Numbered from the stretch's first letter, positions 10,077 through 17,875 are shown. The stretch: 64,000 nt of DNA from Terasakiispira papahanaumokuakeensis (GCF_001709345.1 NZ_MDTQ01000001.1:868001-932000); one strand, 5' to 3'. Notes: generated by a model from the sequence alone, not told the origin. Program-made: numbers and translations.

Positions 10077-10853
10077 ATGAGCAAATTTAATGCCGAAAAG
10101 GTCCTGAGCGTTCATCACTGGAACGACACACTCTTCAGCTTCCGTACTACTCGTGATCCGGGCCTGCGTTTTCGTAATGGCGAGTTTGTCATGATCGGCT
10201 TGGAGGTCAATGGTAAACCGTTGATGCGGGCGTACAGTATTGCCAGCCCGAATTATGAAGAGCATCTTGAATTCTTCAGCATCAAAGTACAGGATGGCCC
10301 GCTGACTTCTCGCTTGCAGCACCTGAAAGAAGGCGACACGGTCATGATCAGTAAAAAGCCGACCGGCACACTGGTGGCGGATGATCTGAAACCAGGGCGC
10401 AACCTCTTCCTGTTCAGTACCGGCACAGGGCTGGCGCCTTTCATGAGTATTATTCAGGACTTTGAGATTTACGAGCGCTTTGACAAGGTTATTCTGACTC
10501 ATGGGGTTCGCTGGACCAGTGAGCTGGCTTATGCGGATTTTATTGAGAATCAGTTGCCGAATAATGAATATTTCGGTGATGTCGTCCGTGAAAAGCTGGT
10601 GTATTACCCGGCCGTCACTCGTGAGGCCTACCGCACGGAAGGTCGTCTGACGACACTGATCGACTCCGGCAAAATGTGCCAAGATCTCGGGCTTCCACCG
10701 CTGAATCCAGAAACGGATCGGGCCATGATTTGTGGTGGGCCTTCTATGCTGAAAGACATCAGTGACTTGCTGGATGCGCGTGGTTTTGCCATCTCACCCA
10801 GCATGGGCGTACCTGGTGACTATGTGATTGAGCGCGCTTTCGTCGAGAAATAA
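10077..10853 (+). CDS. fpr: Ferredoxin--NADP(+) reductase
   Basis: FAD flavoenzyme, 258 aa, exchanging electrons between NADPH and ferredoxin or flavodoxin. RAYSIASPNYEEHLEFFSIK (about residues 50-70) is the FAD-binding block; GTGLAPFMSI and CGGPSMLKDI are the NADP-binding parts. The C-terminus VIERAFVEK is that of bacterial subclass I Fpr (about 258 aa). It faces the FinR-like gene, with TTGACA at 9997-10002 in the shared region as a possible -35 element. A strong terminator follows. Confidence 0.95.
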   Translation: MSKFNAEKVLSVHHWNDTLFSFRTTRDPGLRFRNGEFVMIGLEVNGKPLMRAYSIASPNYEEHLEFFSIKVQDGPLTSRLQHLKEGDTVMISKKPTGTLVADDLKPGRNLFLFSTGTGLAPFMSIIQDFEIYERFDKVILTHGVRWTSELAYADFIENQLPNNEYFGDVVREKLVYYPAVTREAYRTEGRLTTLIDSGKMCQDLGLPPLNPETDRAMICGGPSMLKDISDLLDARGFAISPSMGVPGDYVIERAFVEK

Positions 10854-10875
10854 GCCGGCCATCAGATTCACCTCA

Positions 10876-10904
10876 AAGCCTCACAGAGATGTGGGGCTTT
10901 TTTT
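10876..10904 (+). terminator. Rho-independent terminator of fpr
   Basis: AAGCCTCAC (10876-10884) and GTGGGGCTT (10891-10899) form a 9-bp stem with one wobble pair, followed by a run of T to 10904. Confidence 0.85.
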
Positions 10905-11050
10905 GTGTTTTGTCGCCATGAAGGTCAAGGGGTTAAACGCGTGGCACAGACCTTTACACCTTTGTGTCACAATATGACGGATTTTGACAGGATTCGCCGC
11001 GGCCCTGATTTACACTAAGGCGTTATCGGCCCGCCGTGTGAAGGACCCTC

Positions 11051-11353
11051 ATGACCTGGAATCTATTGTTATTATTAATGGTGGGGGCTTACCTGCTTTC
11101 ACCGATTCGCTTGGCCTTGCTTGTCAGGCGTTGGCGGTGTGAGTGTGGTCCTTGCCCCAAAGCGTGCATTGGTTTTAGCCTGCACCTGCTTAATGCACTG
11201 ATTTCGTTTGTTTTTATTGGGTTGGCGCTATGGGGGAGTGGTGATATTGAAACGCCTTTATTGCCGCTAGTGCTCTTTATCCCACTGGCATTGCAATTAG
11301 TCTTGGCCCTGCTGGCTGAGCTTTGCCTCGGGCGTTGGGGGTCGAGTCATTGA
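11051..11353 (+). CDS. Small hypothetical membrane protein
   Basis: A 100-aa protein with about three hydrophobic segments (residues 3-23, 42-62 and 70-92) and a cysteine-rich loop RRWRCECGPCPKAC between the first two. GTGTGAAGGA precedes the ATG. I do not recognise the family. The cysteine cluster could bind metal, but nothing else supports that. Confidence 0.55.
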   Translation: MTWNLLLLLMVGAYLLSPIRLALLVRRWRCECGPCPKACIGFSLHLLNALISFVFIGLALWGSGDIETPLLPLVLFIPLALQLVLALLAELCLGRWGSSH

Positions 11354-11370
11354 AGTGTTGAGTTGTGATC

Positions 11371-11432
11371 AGAGAAGCACCCAATAGATAAGCTCCTAAT
11401 CAGAGAAGCTCCTAATAGAGAAGCACTGAATA
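11371..11432 (+). repeat. Four degenerate 15-16 bp tandem repeats
   Basis: Units begin at 11371, 11386, 11402 and 11417 and share AGAGAAGC(A/T)CC(C/T)AAT with changes. They fill the space between the small membrane protein and the GIY-YIG gene. Confidence 0.8.
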
Positions 11433-11479
11433 CTCGATGATGGGTATTGAATTGAACGCCTAGGATGATTGAGCACTGA

Positions 11480-11920
11480 ATGGTCGACGCGCTGAGTAAC
11501 AACCCAGAAGAGACCAAGCGCTCTACCGCAGGTCAATCGGTTGAGGGTCAATCGGTTGAAGGTCAAGCCGTGCGGTGGTCTCTCTATATCGTGCAAACCG
11601 CACAAGGCATGCTTTATACCGGCATTTCCACCGATGTTGATCGGCGCTTTAAAGCGCACTGTGATGGCAAAGGCGCGCGTGCCCTGCGAGGCAAAGGCCC
11701 TTTACAGTTGATCTGGCAGCAAACGGTTGCCAGTCAGCGCCAAGCTTTGCGTCTGGAGTATCGGATTAAGCGATTACCCCAAAAGAAAAAGTGGGCTTTA
11801 TGCCAAGGTCAACTGACGTTGAGTGCGCTGATTGCGCATTGGCAGCTCGCGGAAGAAAAAAATGCGGGTCAAGTTGGAAAAAATTTGGATCAGGTTAGTA
11901 AGTGCTCAGAATCGCGCTAA
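11480..11920 (+). CDS. GIY-YIG nuclease family protein (YhbQ / UPF0213-like)
   Basis: A 146-aa protein whose core (about residues 33-110) is a GIY-YIG domain: WSLYIVQTAQGMLYTGIS holds the two motif strands, RRFKAH the conserved arginine region and ALRLEYRIKRL the glutamate. Small single-domain members such as YhbQ have been linked to DNA repair nicking. The N-terminal 32 residues are unusual: three 15-bp repeats (11531-11575) encode GQSVEGQSVEGQAV. A start nearer the domain cannot be excluded because no strong ribosome-binding site precedes 11480. Confidence 0.8.
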   Translation: MVDALSNNPEETKRSTAGQSVEGQSVEGQAVRWSLYIVQTAQGMLYTGISTDVDRRFKAHCDGKGARALRGKGPLQLIWQQTVASQRQALRLEYRIKRLPQKKKWALCQGQLTLSALIAHWQLAEEKNAGQVGKNLDQVSKCSESR

Positions 11921-12007
11921 TCAAGCGCCCAGCGCTACTTGTTAGATGCATAGTATGCTTATTTTTTGGTGGGGTGCGGAATTTTGCTTTTTTTAGTCAA
12001 ATAACGT

Positions 12008-12036
12008 TTGACCTCAGCGTCTCATACGAGCATTAT
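12008..12036 (+). promoter_or_regulatory. Predicted promoter of the cold-shock gene
   Basis: TTGACC (12008-12013) and CATTAT (12031-12036) are spaced by 17 bp. Transcription would start near 12043, giving a leader of about 140 nt before the ATG, similar in length to the thermoregulated cspA leader of E. coli. Confidence 0.5.
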
Positions 12037-12181
12037 GAGTCCAGTTGGTTAAGCAAGTGCGAACATCGCAAGTGGAATCGAACCTCATACGGCATCGAAA
12101 CACCGGTGAAAGTTTCTTGTTCTACCCACTGTTAAATCGGGTGTTCCCCGGTAATATCAATGCAAAATCGAGGATTCGATC

Positions 12182-12385
12182 ATGGCAACAGGTACAGTTA
12201 AGTGGTTCAACGACGCTAAAGGCTTTGGCTTCATTACTCCGGCTGATAGCGGCGACGATCTGTTCGTACACTTCTCCGAAATCCAAGCTGACGGCTTTAA
12301 AACTCTGGCTGAAGGTCAGCAGGTTACTTTTGAAGTAACTCAGGGTAAAAAAGGCCTGCAGGCTTCTAACGTTCGTCCGGCTTAA
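12182..12385 (+). CDS. Cold-shock protein (CspA family)
   Basis: A 67-aa single cold-shock domain that binds single-stranded RNA and DNA and acts as an RNA chaperone. RNP1 is KGFGFI and RNP2 is LFVHF, in [20 protein letters not shown]. Length is typical. GAGGA lies 8 nt upstream of the ATG and a hairpin terminator follows. The long predicted leader suggests post-transcriptional control of the cspA kind. Which paralogue (CspA, C, D or E) cannot be told from sequence alone. Confidence 0.95.
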   Translation: MATGTVKWFNDAKGFGFITPADSGDDLFVHFSEIQADGFKTLAEGQQVTFEVTQGKKGLQASNVRPA

Positions 12386-12410
12386 TCCGAGACAGCGTTA
12401 ACGCTTGAAC

Positions 12411-12433
12411 AAAGCCCGCTTAGAGCGGGCTTT
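12411..12433 (+). terminator. Terminator after the cold-shock gene
   Basis: A perfect 10-bp stem AAAGCCCGCT / AGCGGGCTTT with a 3-nt loop. The T-tract is short (TTTGTTG). Confidence 0.8.
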
Positions 12434-12698
12434 GTTGCGTTTAAATGTTGTGTTTATCTCTTCTTCTTTCCCTTATCTTTTCTTCTCTCTTCTCTTCTCT
12501 ACTTCTCTCTTTTGCCTCTTTCGTTGGCGCTGCCTAGCCTTCAGCCCCCGTTTGTAAGCACTTTGAACCCCGTTTGTAGTGCAATCGCTTCTGTTCTTAT
12601 GCTTTTGGGTGGCATAAGGGGAGCACTAAAAATAACTTCATCGTCTTAATTTCCCTCTGCACAATGAGGCTTCTTTTTTCTGGTGGGATGAAGCTTCA
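12434..12698. other. Intergenic region with a 68-nt pyrimidine tract
   Basis: Bases 12454-12521 on the plus strand are almost wholly C and T (TTCTTCTCTC-type repeats). After it the sequence CCCCGTTTGTA occurs twice (near 12547 and 12571). No gene was found. The tract could form triplex DNA or be a site for a single-strand-binding factor, or be simple-sequence drift. Confidence 0.6.
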
Positions 12699-14471
12699 AT
12701 GACGTGGGAAGCATGGTGGTCATTGGTTGTGGTGGGGGCAGTGTTTCCCTTAATGGCCTTCACAAGGATTGGTGCCGATATCATTTTACTGGGTGGGTTA
12801 GTGGTGCTGCTGACCTTGGGCGTTTTATCGCCTGAGCAAGCGCTGGCTGGCTTTTCCAGTTCGGGTGTCTTTACGGTGGCGGCGATGTATGTCCTGGTGG
12901 CCAGCATTCGCGAAACAGGGGGCATTGATTTCATTGTGCGTCATGTCTTAGGGCAGCCGCGCAAGGAACGCCATGCATTACTGCGGATGATGGTGCCGGT
13001 CGCGGCGCTCAGTGGCTTTATTAATAATACGCCCGTGGTGGCGACGTTTATTCCGGCGGTGATGCATTGGAGCCGCCGTTTACGCATTCCCGCTTACCGG
13101 TTATTGATGCCGCTGAGCTTTGCCTCCATTCTCGGAGGCACCGTAACACTACTGGGAACCAGCACCAATCTGGTGATTCATGGCTTGCTGACGACCTATT
13201 ATCCGGAGTTGCATCTGGGTATTTTTGATATCGCCTGGGTCGGCATCCCGGTTGCCGTTGTTGGGCTTGTGTATCTGTGGTTGTTCGCAGTGCCTTTGCT
13301 GCCCTATCGACGCAGTGCCAGTGAGGTGTTTGAAAATCCGCGTGAGTTTACCATCGAAATGATGGTCGCTCCGGGAGGCGCCTTGGTGAACAAAACAGTG
13401 GGTGAAGCGGGGCTGCGTCAGCTGAATAACCTGTTTCTGGTGGAAATTGAGCGCGAGGGCAATATTGTCTCGGTGGTCGGCCCGGGCGAGCAGCTGAAAA
13501 GTGGCGATCGCCTCGTGTTTGCCGGAACATCCGATGGTGCTGTTGATTTACAACAGGTGCGAGGCTTAATTCCATCGGATCAAAGTGCCTCTAACCTGGA
13601 AAAGGATTTTAAAGAACGTCGCCTGGTTGAAGTGGTGGTGTCACCGCAATGTCAGTTTGTTGGGCGACGTATTCGGGATGGCCACTTCCGCACCGTCTAT
13701 GGAGCGGCCGTGTTGGCGGTATGTCGCAATGGGCAACGTTTGGAAGGGAGCCTCGGGCAGATTCGCCTTCAACCCGCGGATGTGCTGTTATTGGAAGCCC
13801 GTCCTCCTTTTATTGTGCGCCACCGTCAATCACAAGATTTTCTGTTGATCAGTCAGGTCGATGGTGCTGCACGTCCGGTGCATGAGAAAGCCTGGCTGGC
13901 TTGGTTTATTCTCGCCGCTGTTGCGCTGCTGGCGGCGACAGGCCTGGTCAGTATGATGAAAGCGGCGATTCTAGGCGCAGCGCTGAGTGTGCTGAGCGGC
14001 TGCTGCACCTTGGCTGGTGCGCGTAAATCGCTGGATAGCCAAGTGCTACTCACCATTGCCGCTTCTTATGGCTTGGGTAACGCCTTGATGGCCTCAGGCG
14101 CTGCTGAGCATATGGCTGAAGTGTTGTTAACGCTAGTGGGGGCTCACCCTTTAGGGCTCTTGATCGGGTGTTATATTTTGGTGGCCATGCTGACCGAGTT
14201 GGTGACGAATAATGCCGCTGCGGTGATCAGCTTTCCCGTCGTGATGTCGGCCGCTGCCTCCTTAGGGGTGAGCCCGATGCCCTATGTGGTGGTGATGATG
14301 TTTGCCGCCTCGGCCAGTTTTTTAACCCCCTTAGGCTACCAAACCAACTTAATGGTCTATGGTCCTGGTGGCTATAAACTGAGCGATTATTTGCGCGTGG
14401 GGGGGCTACTGAATGTACTGACCGCGGCGGTGGCGTTATTACTGATCCCGATGATTTGGCCCTGGTCGTGA
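12699..14471 (+). CDS. SLC13-family permease with two TrkA-C (RCK_C) domains
   Basis: A 590-aa inner-membrane transporter. Helical halves (about residues 1-200 and 400-590) flank a cytoplasmic insert with two RCK_C-type domains (about 215-295 and 300-380; MMVAPGGALVNKTVGEAGLR and VVVSPQCQFVGRRIRDG are their starts). The paired substrate/Na+ motifs are FINNTPVVATFIP and LVTNNAAAVISFP; GTSTNLVIHGLL is also conserved. Such proteins take up sulfate, cysteine/cystine, or di- and tricarboxylates, and substrate cannot be read from the sequence. It appears to be a single-gene unit followed by an esterase gene. Confidence 0.88.
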   Translation: MTWEAWWSLVVVGAVFPLMAFTRIGADIILLGGLVVLLTLGVLSPEQALAGFSSSGVFTVAAMYVLVASIRETGGIDFIVRHVLGQPRKERHALLRMMVPVAALSGFINNTPVVATFIPAVMHWSRRLRIPAYRLLMPLSFASILGGTVTLLGTSTNLVIHGLLTTYYPELHLGIFDIAWVGIPVAVVGLVYLWLFAVPLLPYRRSASEVFENPREFTIEMMVAPGGALVNKTVGEAGLRQLNNLFLVEIEREGNIVSVVGPGEQLKSGDRLVFAGTSDGAVDLQQVRGLIPSDQSASNLEKDFKERRLVEVVVSPQCQFVGRRIRDGHFRTVYGAAVLAVCRNGQRLEGSLGQIRLQPADVLLLEARPPFIVRHRQSQDFLLISQVDGAARPVHEKAWLAWFILAAVALLAATGLVSMMKAAILGAALSVLSGCCTLAGARKSLDSQVLLTIAASYGLGNALMASGAAEHMAEVLLTLVGAHPLGLLIGCYILVAMLTELVTNNAAAVISFPVVMSAAASLGVSPMPYVVVMMFAASASFLTPLGYQTNLMVYGPGGYKLSDYLRVGGLLNVLTAAVALLLIPMIWPWS

Positions 14472-14540
14472 TGGCATTTCCCGTGCACTATACGCCTCAT
14501 AGAGAACGGTCAATCTGCATTCGGGAATAAAGGAGTCATG

Positions 14541-15209
14541 ATGTCAGATCAAGAAAACGCGCTTATTTTAGAACCGCAGAATGGGCCAGCCGATGCCTGC
14601 ATGATTATTCTGCACGGCTTAGGGGCCAGTTGTCATGACTTTGAGCCGGTCGCCCCGGCTTTAGCTCAAGCCTGCCCTGACGCGGCGATTCGCTTTATCC
14701 TGCCGCAAGCGCCGAACTTACCGGTCACCATTAATGGCGGTATGGTCATGCCCGCCTGGTACGATATTTTGGCCATGAACTTGGATCGAGAAGTCGATAC
14801 CGCCCAACTGTGTGCCTCGGCCGCCAGTATCCAAGCGCTGATTCGCCAGCAAGTGGAGGCGGGCATCGACAGCCGACGGATCATTCTGGCGGGCTTCTCA
14901 CAAGGCGGCGCCGTAGCCTATGAAGCAGGCCTCAGCCTCGACCTGCCGCTAGGAGGGCTATTGGCCCTATCGACCTACTGGGCAACCCAAGACACTACGA
15001 CCCTCGCGGAAGCGAATCGCAGCCTAAAAATTGAAATTCAGCACGGTCAAATGGACCCGGTTGTCCCCGAAGCCCTCGCCATCCAAGCCCGTGATGCACT
15101 GATCGCAAAAGGCTATGACATCAACTACCGTCATTATCCCATGCCCCATAGCGTCTGCCCGGAACAAGTCCAACACATTGGCCAGTGGCTGAAAACGCGC
15201 TTAGCCTAA
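14541..15209 (+). CDS. Carboxylesterase / phospholipase family alpha/beta-hydrolase
   Basis: A 222-aa cytoplasmic serine esterase of the acyl-protein-thioesterase-like family. LHGLGASCHDFEP is the oxyanion-hole region, GFSQGG holds the nucleophilic serine, HGQMDPVVP the aspartate and PMPHSVCPEQ the histidine. I chose the second of two adjacent ATGs (14541) because AGGAG at 14531-14535 is too close to the first at 14538. Substrates of these enzymes are short-chain esters or lysophospholipids; the physiological one is unknown. Confidence 0.9.
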   Translation: MSDQENALILEPQNGPADACMIILHGLGASCHDFEPVAPALAQACPDAAIRFILPQAPNLPVTINGGMVMPAWYDILAMNLDREVDTAQLCASAASIQALIRQQVEAGIDSRRIILAGFSQGGAVAYEAGLSLDLPLGGLLALSTYWATQDTTTLAEANRSLKIEIQHGQMDPVVPEALAIQARDALIAKGYDINYRHYPMPHSVCPEQVQHIGQWLKTRLA

Positions 15210-15229
15210 ACCTCGCCTCAATCCTCACC

Positions 15230-15278
15230 CGCCATCACGGCTATAGGCCCCTTGCAACCGCAGGGCGGCCTGATGGCG
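15230..15278 (+). terminator. Large stem-loop after the esterase gene
   Basis: CGCCATCA (15230-15237) and TGATGGCG (15271-15278) flank a GC-rich interior that can also pair in part (GGCCCC with GGGCGGCC). There is no T-run, so it may be a structured junction rather than a classical terminator. Confidence 0.4.
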
Positions 15279-15347
15279 CGGTGTGATGATGAATAGAAAT
15301 ACCGCGTCATCGTGCACGTCATATTCTTTCTCAATCCGTAAACTATC

Positions 15348-15414
15348 CGTACAAATTGTACGTGCTCAATGAGTCGACTATAATGCCTATTGTTACGGCA
15401 CGAGTCCGTACAAA
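15348..15414 (+). promoter_or_regulatory. Promoter and operator of the toxin-antitoxin operon
   Basis: TTGTAC (15356-15361), a 17-bp spacer and TATAAT (15379-15384) make a near-consensus promoter. The -35 box is inside a perfect inverted repeat CGTACAAATTGTACG (15348-15362). The half-site TCCGTA recurs at 15335, 15346 and 15405, the last just before the GGAGG of the antitoxin gene. This suits negative autoregulation by the ribbon-helix-helix antitoxin. Confidence 0.7.
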
Positions 15415-15423
15415 GGAGGCATT

Positions 15424-15693
15424 ATGGCAACCGCACGTTTAGACATTCGCCTTGATGAAGAAATCAAGGCAAAAGCAGAAAAAGCATCGGCTTTACTTGG
15501 TCTAAAAAGTTTAACGGAATACGTTGTTAGACTTATGGATGAAGATGCAACTCATGTAATCGAAGCACATGAAAGTATGGTTGTGAAAGACAGTGTTTTT
15601 GATGAATTTATAGCGGCATGTGATCAAGCTAAAGCTCCAAATCGAGCGCTACTTGAAGCGGCTCAGTTTACAGATGAGCGTGGCATCAAGTGA
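15424..15693 (+). CDS. DUF1778 / TacA-type antitoxin
   Basis: An 89-aa protein with an N-terminal ribbon-helix-helix fold (MATARLDIRLDEEIKAKAEK) and an acidic C-terminal tail, as in antitoxins that neutralise GNAT toxins by wrapping their active site. AAAGGAGG lies 5 nt upstream. Its stop overlaps the start of the acetyltransferase gene (GTGA), so the two are translationally coupled. The upstream operator fits autoregulation by the TacA-TacT complex. Confidence 0.88.
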   Translation: MATARLDIRLDEEIKAKAEKASALLGLKSLTEYVVRLMDEDATHVIEAHESMVVKDSVFDEFIAACDQAKAPNRALLEAAQFTDERGIK

Positions 15694-16223
15694 GTTGGGG
15701 GAAAGAGTTTGTTGAACTCAGTAAATCAAAGCATGATCGCAGTTCATTTGACTGTGATGAGCAAGCGCTTAATACGTTTATAAAAACTCAAGCAGTTAAA
15801 CATATGCAAGCTGGTATTAGCCGAACAATGGTTTTACCTAGCACACAGCCTTTGCTTAATCAGAAGTACGCCATATGTGCATTTTATAGCGTTGCACCTA
15901 GTTCAATGAGTCGCGAAACCTTACCAGAGCCGTTAGCAAAGAAGCTCCCTAGATATCCAATTCCTGTTTTTCTTTTAGCTCAGTTAGCCGTACATAAAGA
16001 ATTTCATGGCTCCGGGCTAGGGAAAGTCAGCTTAATTCGTGCGCTTAAGTACCTTTGGGAAGTGAATCACTATATGAGGGCTTATGCGATTGTGGTTGAC
16101 TGCCTTACAGATTCAGCACAAGCATTTTATACAAAATTTGGTTTTGAAGTATTGTGTCAACATAATGGTCGTATACGTATGTTTTTACCAATGAAAACCG
16201 TAGAACAGCTTTTTAGTCAATAA
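15690..16223 (+). CDS. GNAT acetyltransferase toxin (TacT-like)
   Basis: A 177-aa GNAT protein, the toxin partner of the preceding antitoxin. Characterised relatives acetylate the amino group of charged aminoacyl-tRNA and stop translation. The acetyl-CoA loop is in LAVHKEFHGSGLGKVSLIRA and the catalytic tyrosine in AFYTKFGFEV. The start is a GTG at 15690 overlapping the antitoxin stop. The pair is AT-rich relative to the flanking esterase gene. Such modules are common in Vibrio chromosomal integrons, and the DNA just after this gene looks like a Vibrio cassette recombination site. Confidence 0.88.
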   Translation: MSWGKEFVELSKSKHDRSSFDCDEQALNTFIKTQAVKHMQAGISRTMVLPSTQPLLNQKYAICAFYSVAPSSMSRETLPEPLAKKLPRYPIPVFLLAQLAVHKEFHGSGLGKVSLIRALKYLWEVNHYMRAYAIVVDCLTDSAQAFYTKFGFEVLCQHNGRIRMFLPMKTVEQLFSQ

Positions 16224-16228
16224 GTTAG

Positions 16229-16320
16229 AATATAACAAACGTTTTAAGAGGGATTCGCAAGGCTCGGCGATTTGGGTTTGTGTGTTTACGGCGCAATCAT
16301 TGAGCCGCTGCGGTCTCGGA
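16229..16320 (+). other. attC-like remnant of a Vibrio-type integron cassette
   Basis: Six bases after the toxin stop comes TATAACAAACG, then AAGAGGGATTCGCAA, TGTTTACGG and ATTGAGCCGCTGCGG in the order seen in Vibrio chromosomal-integron attC repeats, recalled from memory. The expected right end (GTTATGC-type) is missing; the segment runs into a decayed LysR gene. An attC covariance-model search would confirm or refute it. Confidence 0.5.
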
Positions 16321-16558
16321 TCTCTTCCAACTGACTAAGCGCCAGTGTGCGCACGCCCTCCGTCGTAGATTGACGGGCTGCCCTTTATTCCGGCCGACCG
16401 GGACAACTACAGGGTCGCCCAGGGCTTCCCGAATGCGATTCAAAGCCCGGCTTATTGCCGGGGGGGCTCAAATTCATTCGGCGCTCAGCACCAATGACGC
16501 TTCCTTCATCAAGTCGCGCATCCAATGCCTGCAGGCGATTGAGATCGGGACGTGACAT
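16297..16558 (-). pseudogene. Decayed LysR-type regulator (N-terminal fragment, frameshifted)
   Basis: On the minus strand from the ATG at 16558 the reading starts MSRPDLNRLQALDARLDEGS and VIGAERRMNLSPP, a LysR helix-turn-helix, then loses frame. A one-base shift near 16460 restores ISRALNRIREALGDPVVV, the recognition helix and wing. Coding similarity fades after about 80 codons and no effector domain remains. This explains the 370-bp region before the HEPN gene and shows that the upward extension of that gene's frame is not real. Confidence 0.7.
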
Positions 16559-16625
16559 GGCGGTGTTCTTTGTCAGCCCCTTCTTTTATGCTATGGCGAT
16601 TCAGTCACCGACCAAGCATGGCTTT

Positions 16626-17507
16626 ATGAGAAGATCCCTCGACCATCTGCCCGAATATAAACAGCGTGAGCTGGCGACGATCTCGACGATTCTGCGCGAT
16701 ACGCTGGAAGACTATCTTCAGGGTAAGAATGGGAGTAAAAGCGAGTTTCGGATCTTAAAAATCATCCTGTTCGGCAGCCATGCCAAAGGCGGTTGGGTGC
16801 GAGATATTCCCAACGGCTATGTCAGTGACTACGACATTCTGGTCATCGTCAACAAATCCGCGCTGGTGGAAGACGACCTTGTTTGGCGCAGTGCGGAAGA
16901 GCAGATCGAGCGTAAAGTCAAAAGCGCACCACTAGGGCTGATTGTACATACCTTGGAAGACGTGAATGAACAGCTCAGACAAGGTCACTACTTTTTTACC
17001 GATATTCGTGAACAAGGCATTTTGCTTTATAACGCCAATGGGAAGGCACTCGTTGAACCGGGGAACTTAACCGAAGAAGAGCGTCGGGAAATCGCCCGTA
17101 AGCATTATGAACAGTGGTTTGAGAGCGCTTCGGATTTTCTGGTGACTTATCAATTTGATAAAAATCGCGGTAAATTAAAACAAGCTGCTTTTCTCCTTCA
17201 TCAATCGACAGAACGATTCTTTGCCTGTGTGTTACTCACCTGCACTAATTACCTCCCCAAATCCCACAACATTGAAAAGCTCAGCAAGCTGTGCGTCCAA
17301 ATTGACCCTGAATTTACAACGATTCTCCCACTCGACAACAAATTTCACCGCCGCAGCTTCCGTCGCCTGCAACGGGCTTATATCGAAGCCCGCTACTCTG
17401 AGCATTACGAAATCACCGAAGAAGAACTTAATTACCTGGCCGGTGAAGTGCAGCGTTTGCAGGAATTAACGGCGCGGGTTTGTCGGGAGAGAATAGGGGA
17501 AGTTTGA
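16626..17507 (+). CDS. Fused nucleotidyltransferase (MNT) - HEPN protein
   Basis: A 293-aa protein joining an N-terminal minimal nucleotidyltransferase (about residues 1-130; ILFGSHAKGG and SDYDILVIV supply the GS and DxD motifs) to a C-terminal HEPN domain (about 165-285; QAAFLLHQSTERFFACVLL, then EARYSEHYEI). Separate MNT and HEPN proteins form toxin-antitoxin pairs in which the MNT AMPylates the HEPN RNase; single-chain fusions are of unknown role. The arginine-histidine pair here is R-x3-H rather than the canonical R-x4-6-H, so RNase activity is uncertain. The start is by family resemblance (MRRSLDHLPEYKQREL); no clear ribosome-binding site was seen and 16593 is an alternative. Confidence 0.75.
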   Translation: MRRSLDHLPEYKQRELATISTILRDTLEDYLQGKNGSKSEFRILKIILFGSHAKGGWVRDIPNGYVSDYDILVIVNKSALVEDDLVWRSAEEQIERKVKSAPLGLIVHTLEDVNEQLRQGHYFFTDIREQGILLYNANGKALVEPGNLTEEERREIARKHYEQWFESASDFLVTYQFDKNRGKLKQAAFLLHQSTERFFACVLLTCTNYLPKSHNIEKLSKLCVQIDPEFTTILPLDNKFHRRSFRRLQRAYIEARYSEHYEITEEELNYLAGEVQRLQELTARVCRERIGEV

Positions 17508-17517
17508 GCTGGCTTTG

Positions 17518-17594
17518 TTCGCTTGCAAGCAAGCTCCTACAACCCTTCGATTAACCTCTGAATTTTCTGTGGGCGCCTGCTTGCAGGCGATTGT
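17518..17594. repeat. Inverted pair of REP-like elements
   Basis: TTCGCTTGCAAGCAAGCTCC plus TACAA (17518-17542) and TGTGGGCGCCTGCTTGCAGG plus CGATTG (from 17568) resemble the two orientations of Pseudomonas-type REP sequences, each a short palindrome next to a conserved (T)GTGGG / CCTACA edge. They lie just after the MNT-HEPN stop. The remaining spacer to 17875 is AT-rich with several GCGCATGCGCAC-like palindromes and no gene. Confidence 0.55.
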
Positions 17595-17875
17595 GTGAAG
17601 GGCTGGAATCAGACCAGCGATAGCCCATCAATCAATGCGCATTTTTGACTGGCGCCATTGCTCAAGATGTTTCAGTCTCAAGAGATTAGAGGCACAAAGT
17701 TGCGGCATAGTGAGCACAAACTTTGATATAAATGCGCATGCGCACTTTTCACAAGGGGCAAGAATATAAAAAACTTCATGTTCAATAGGTTAACAGTTTG
17801 TGGGCTTATTATTGCTTTGAGAAAAACACGCGTGCGCAGTATTAAAAATGTTATGAGGCTGAATGGGAGTAATTT

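Noticed and set aside
10053-10682. 209-codon frame antisense to fpr
   Set aside because: Wholly antisense to a clearly recognised gene and without a recognisable product.
11371-11432. Short regular repeats considered as a CRISPR array
   Set aside because: Units are contiguous with no unique spacers, vary in sequence and are far shorter than CRISPR repeats.
16455-16625. Upstream extension of the MNT-HEPN frame
   Set aside because: It is antisense to a decayed LysR gene and its residues are unlike the family.
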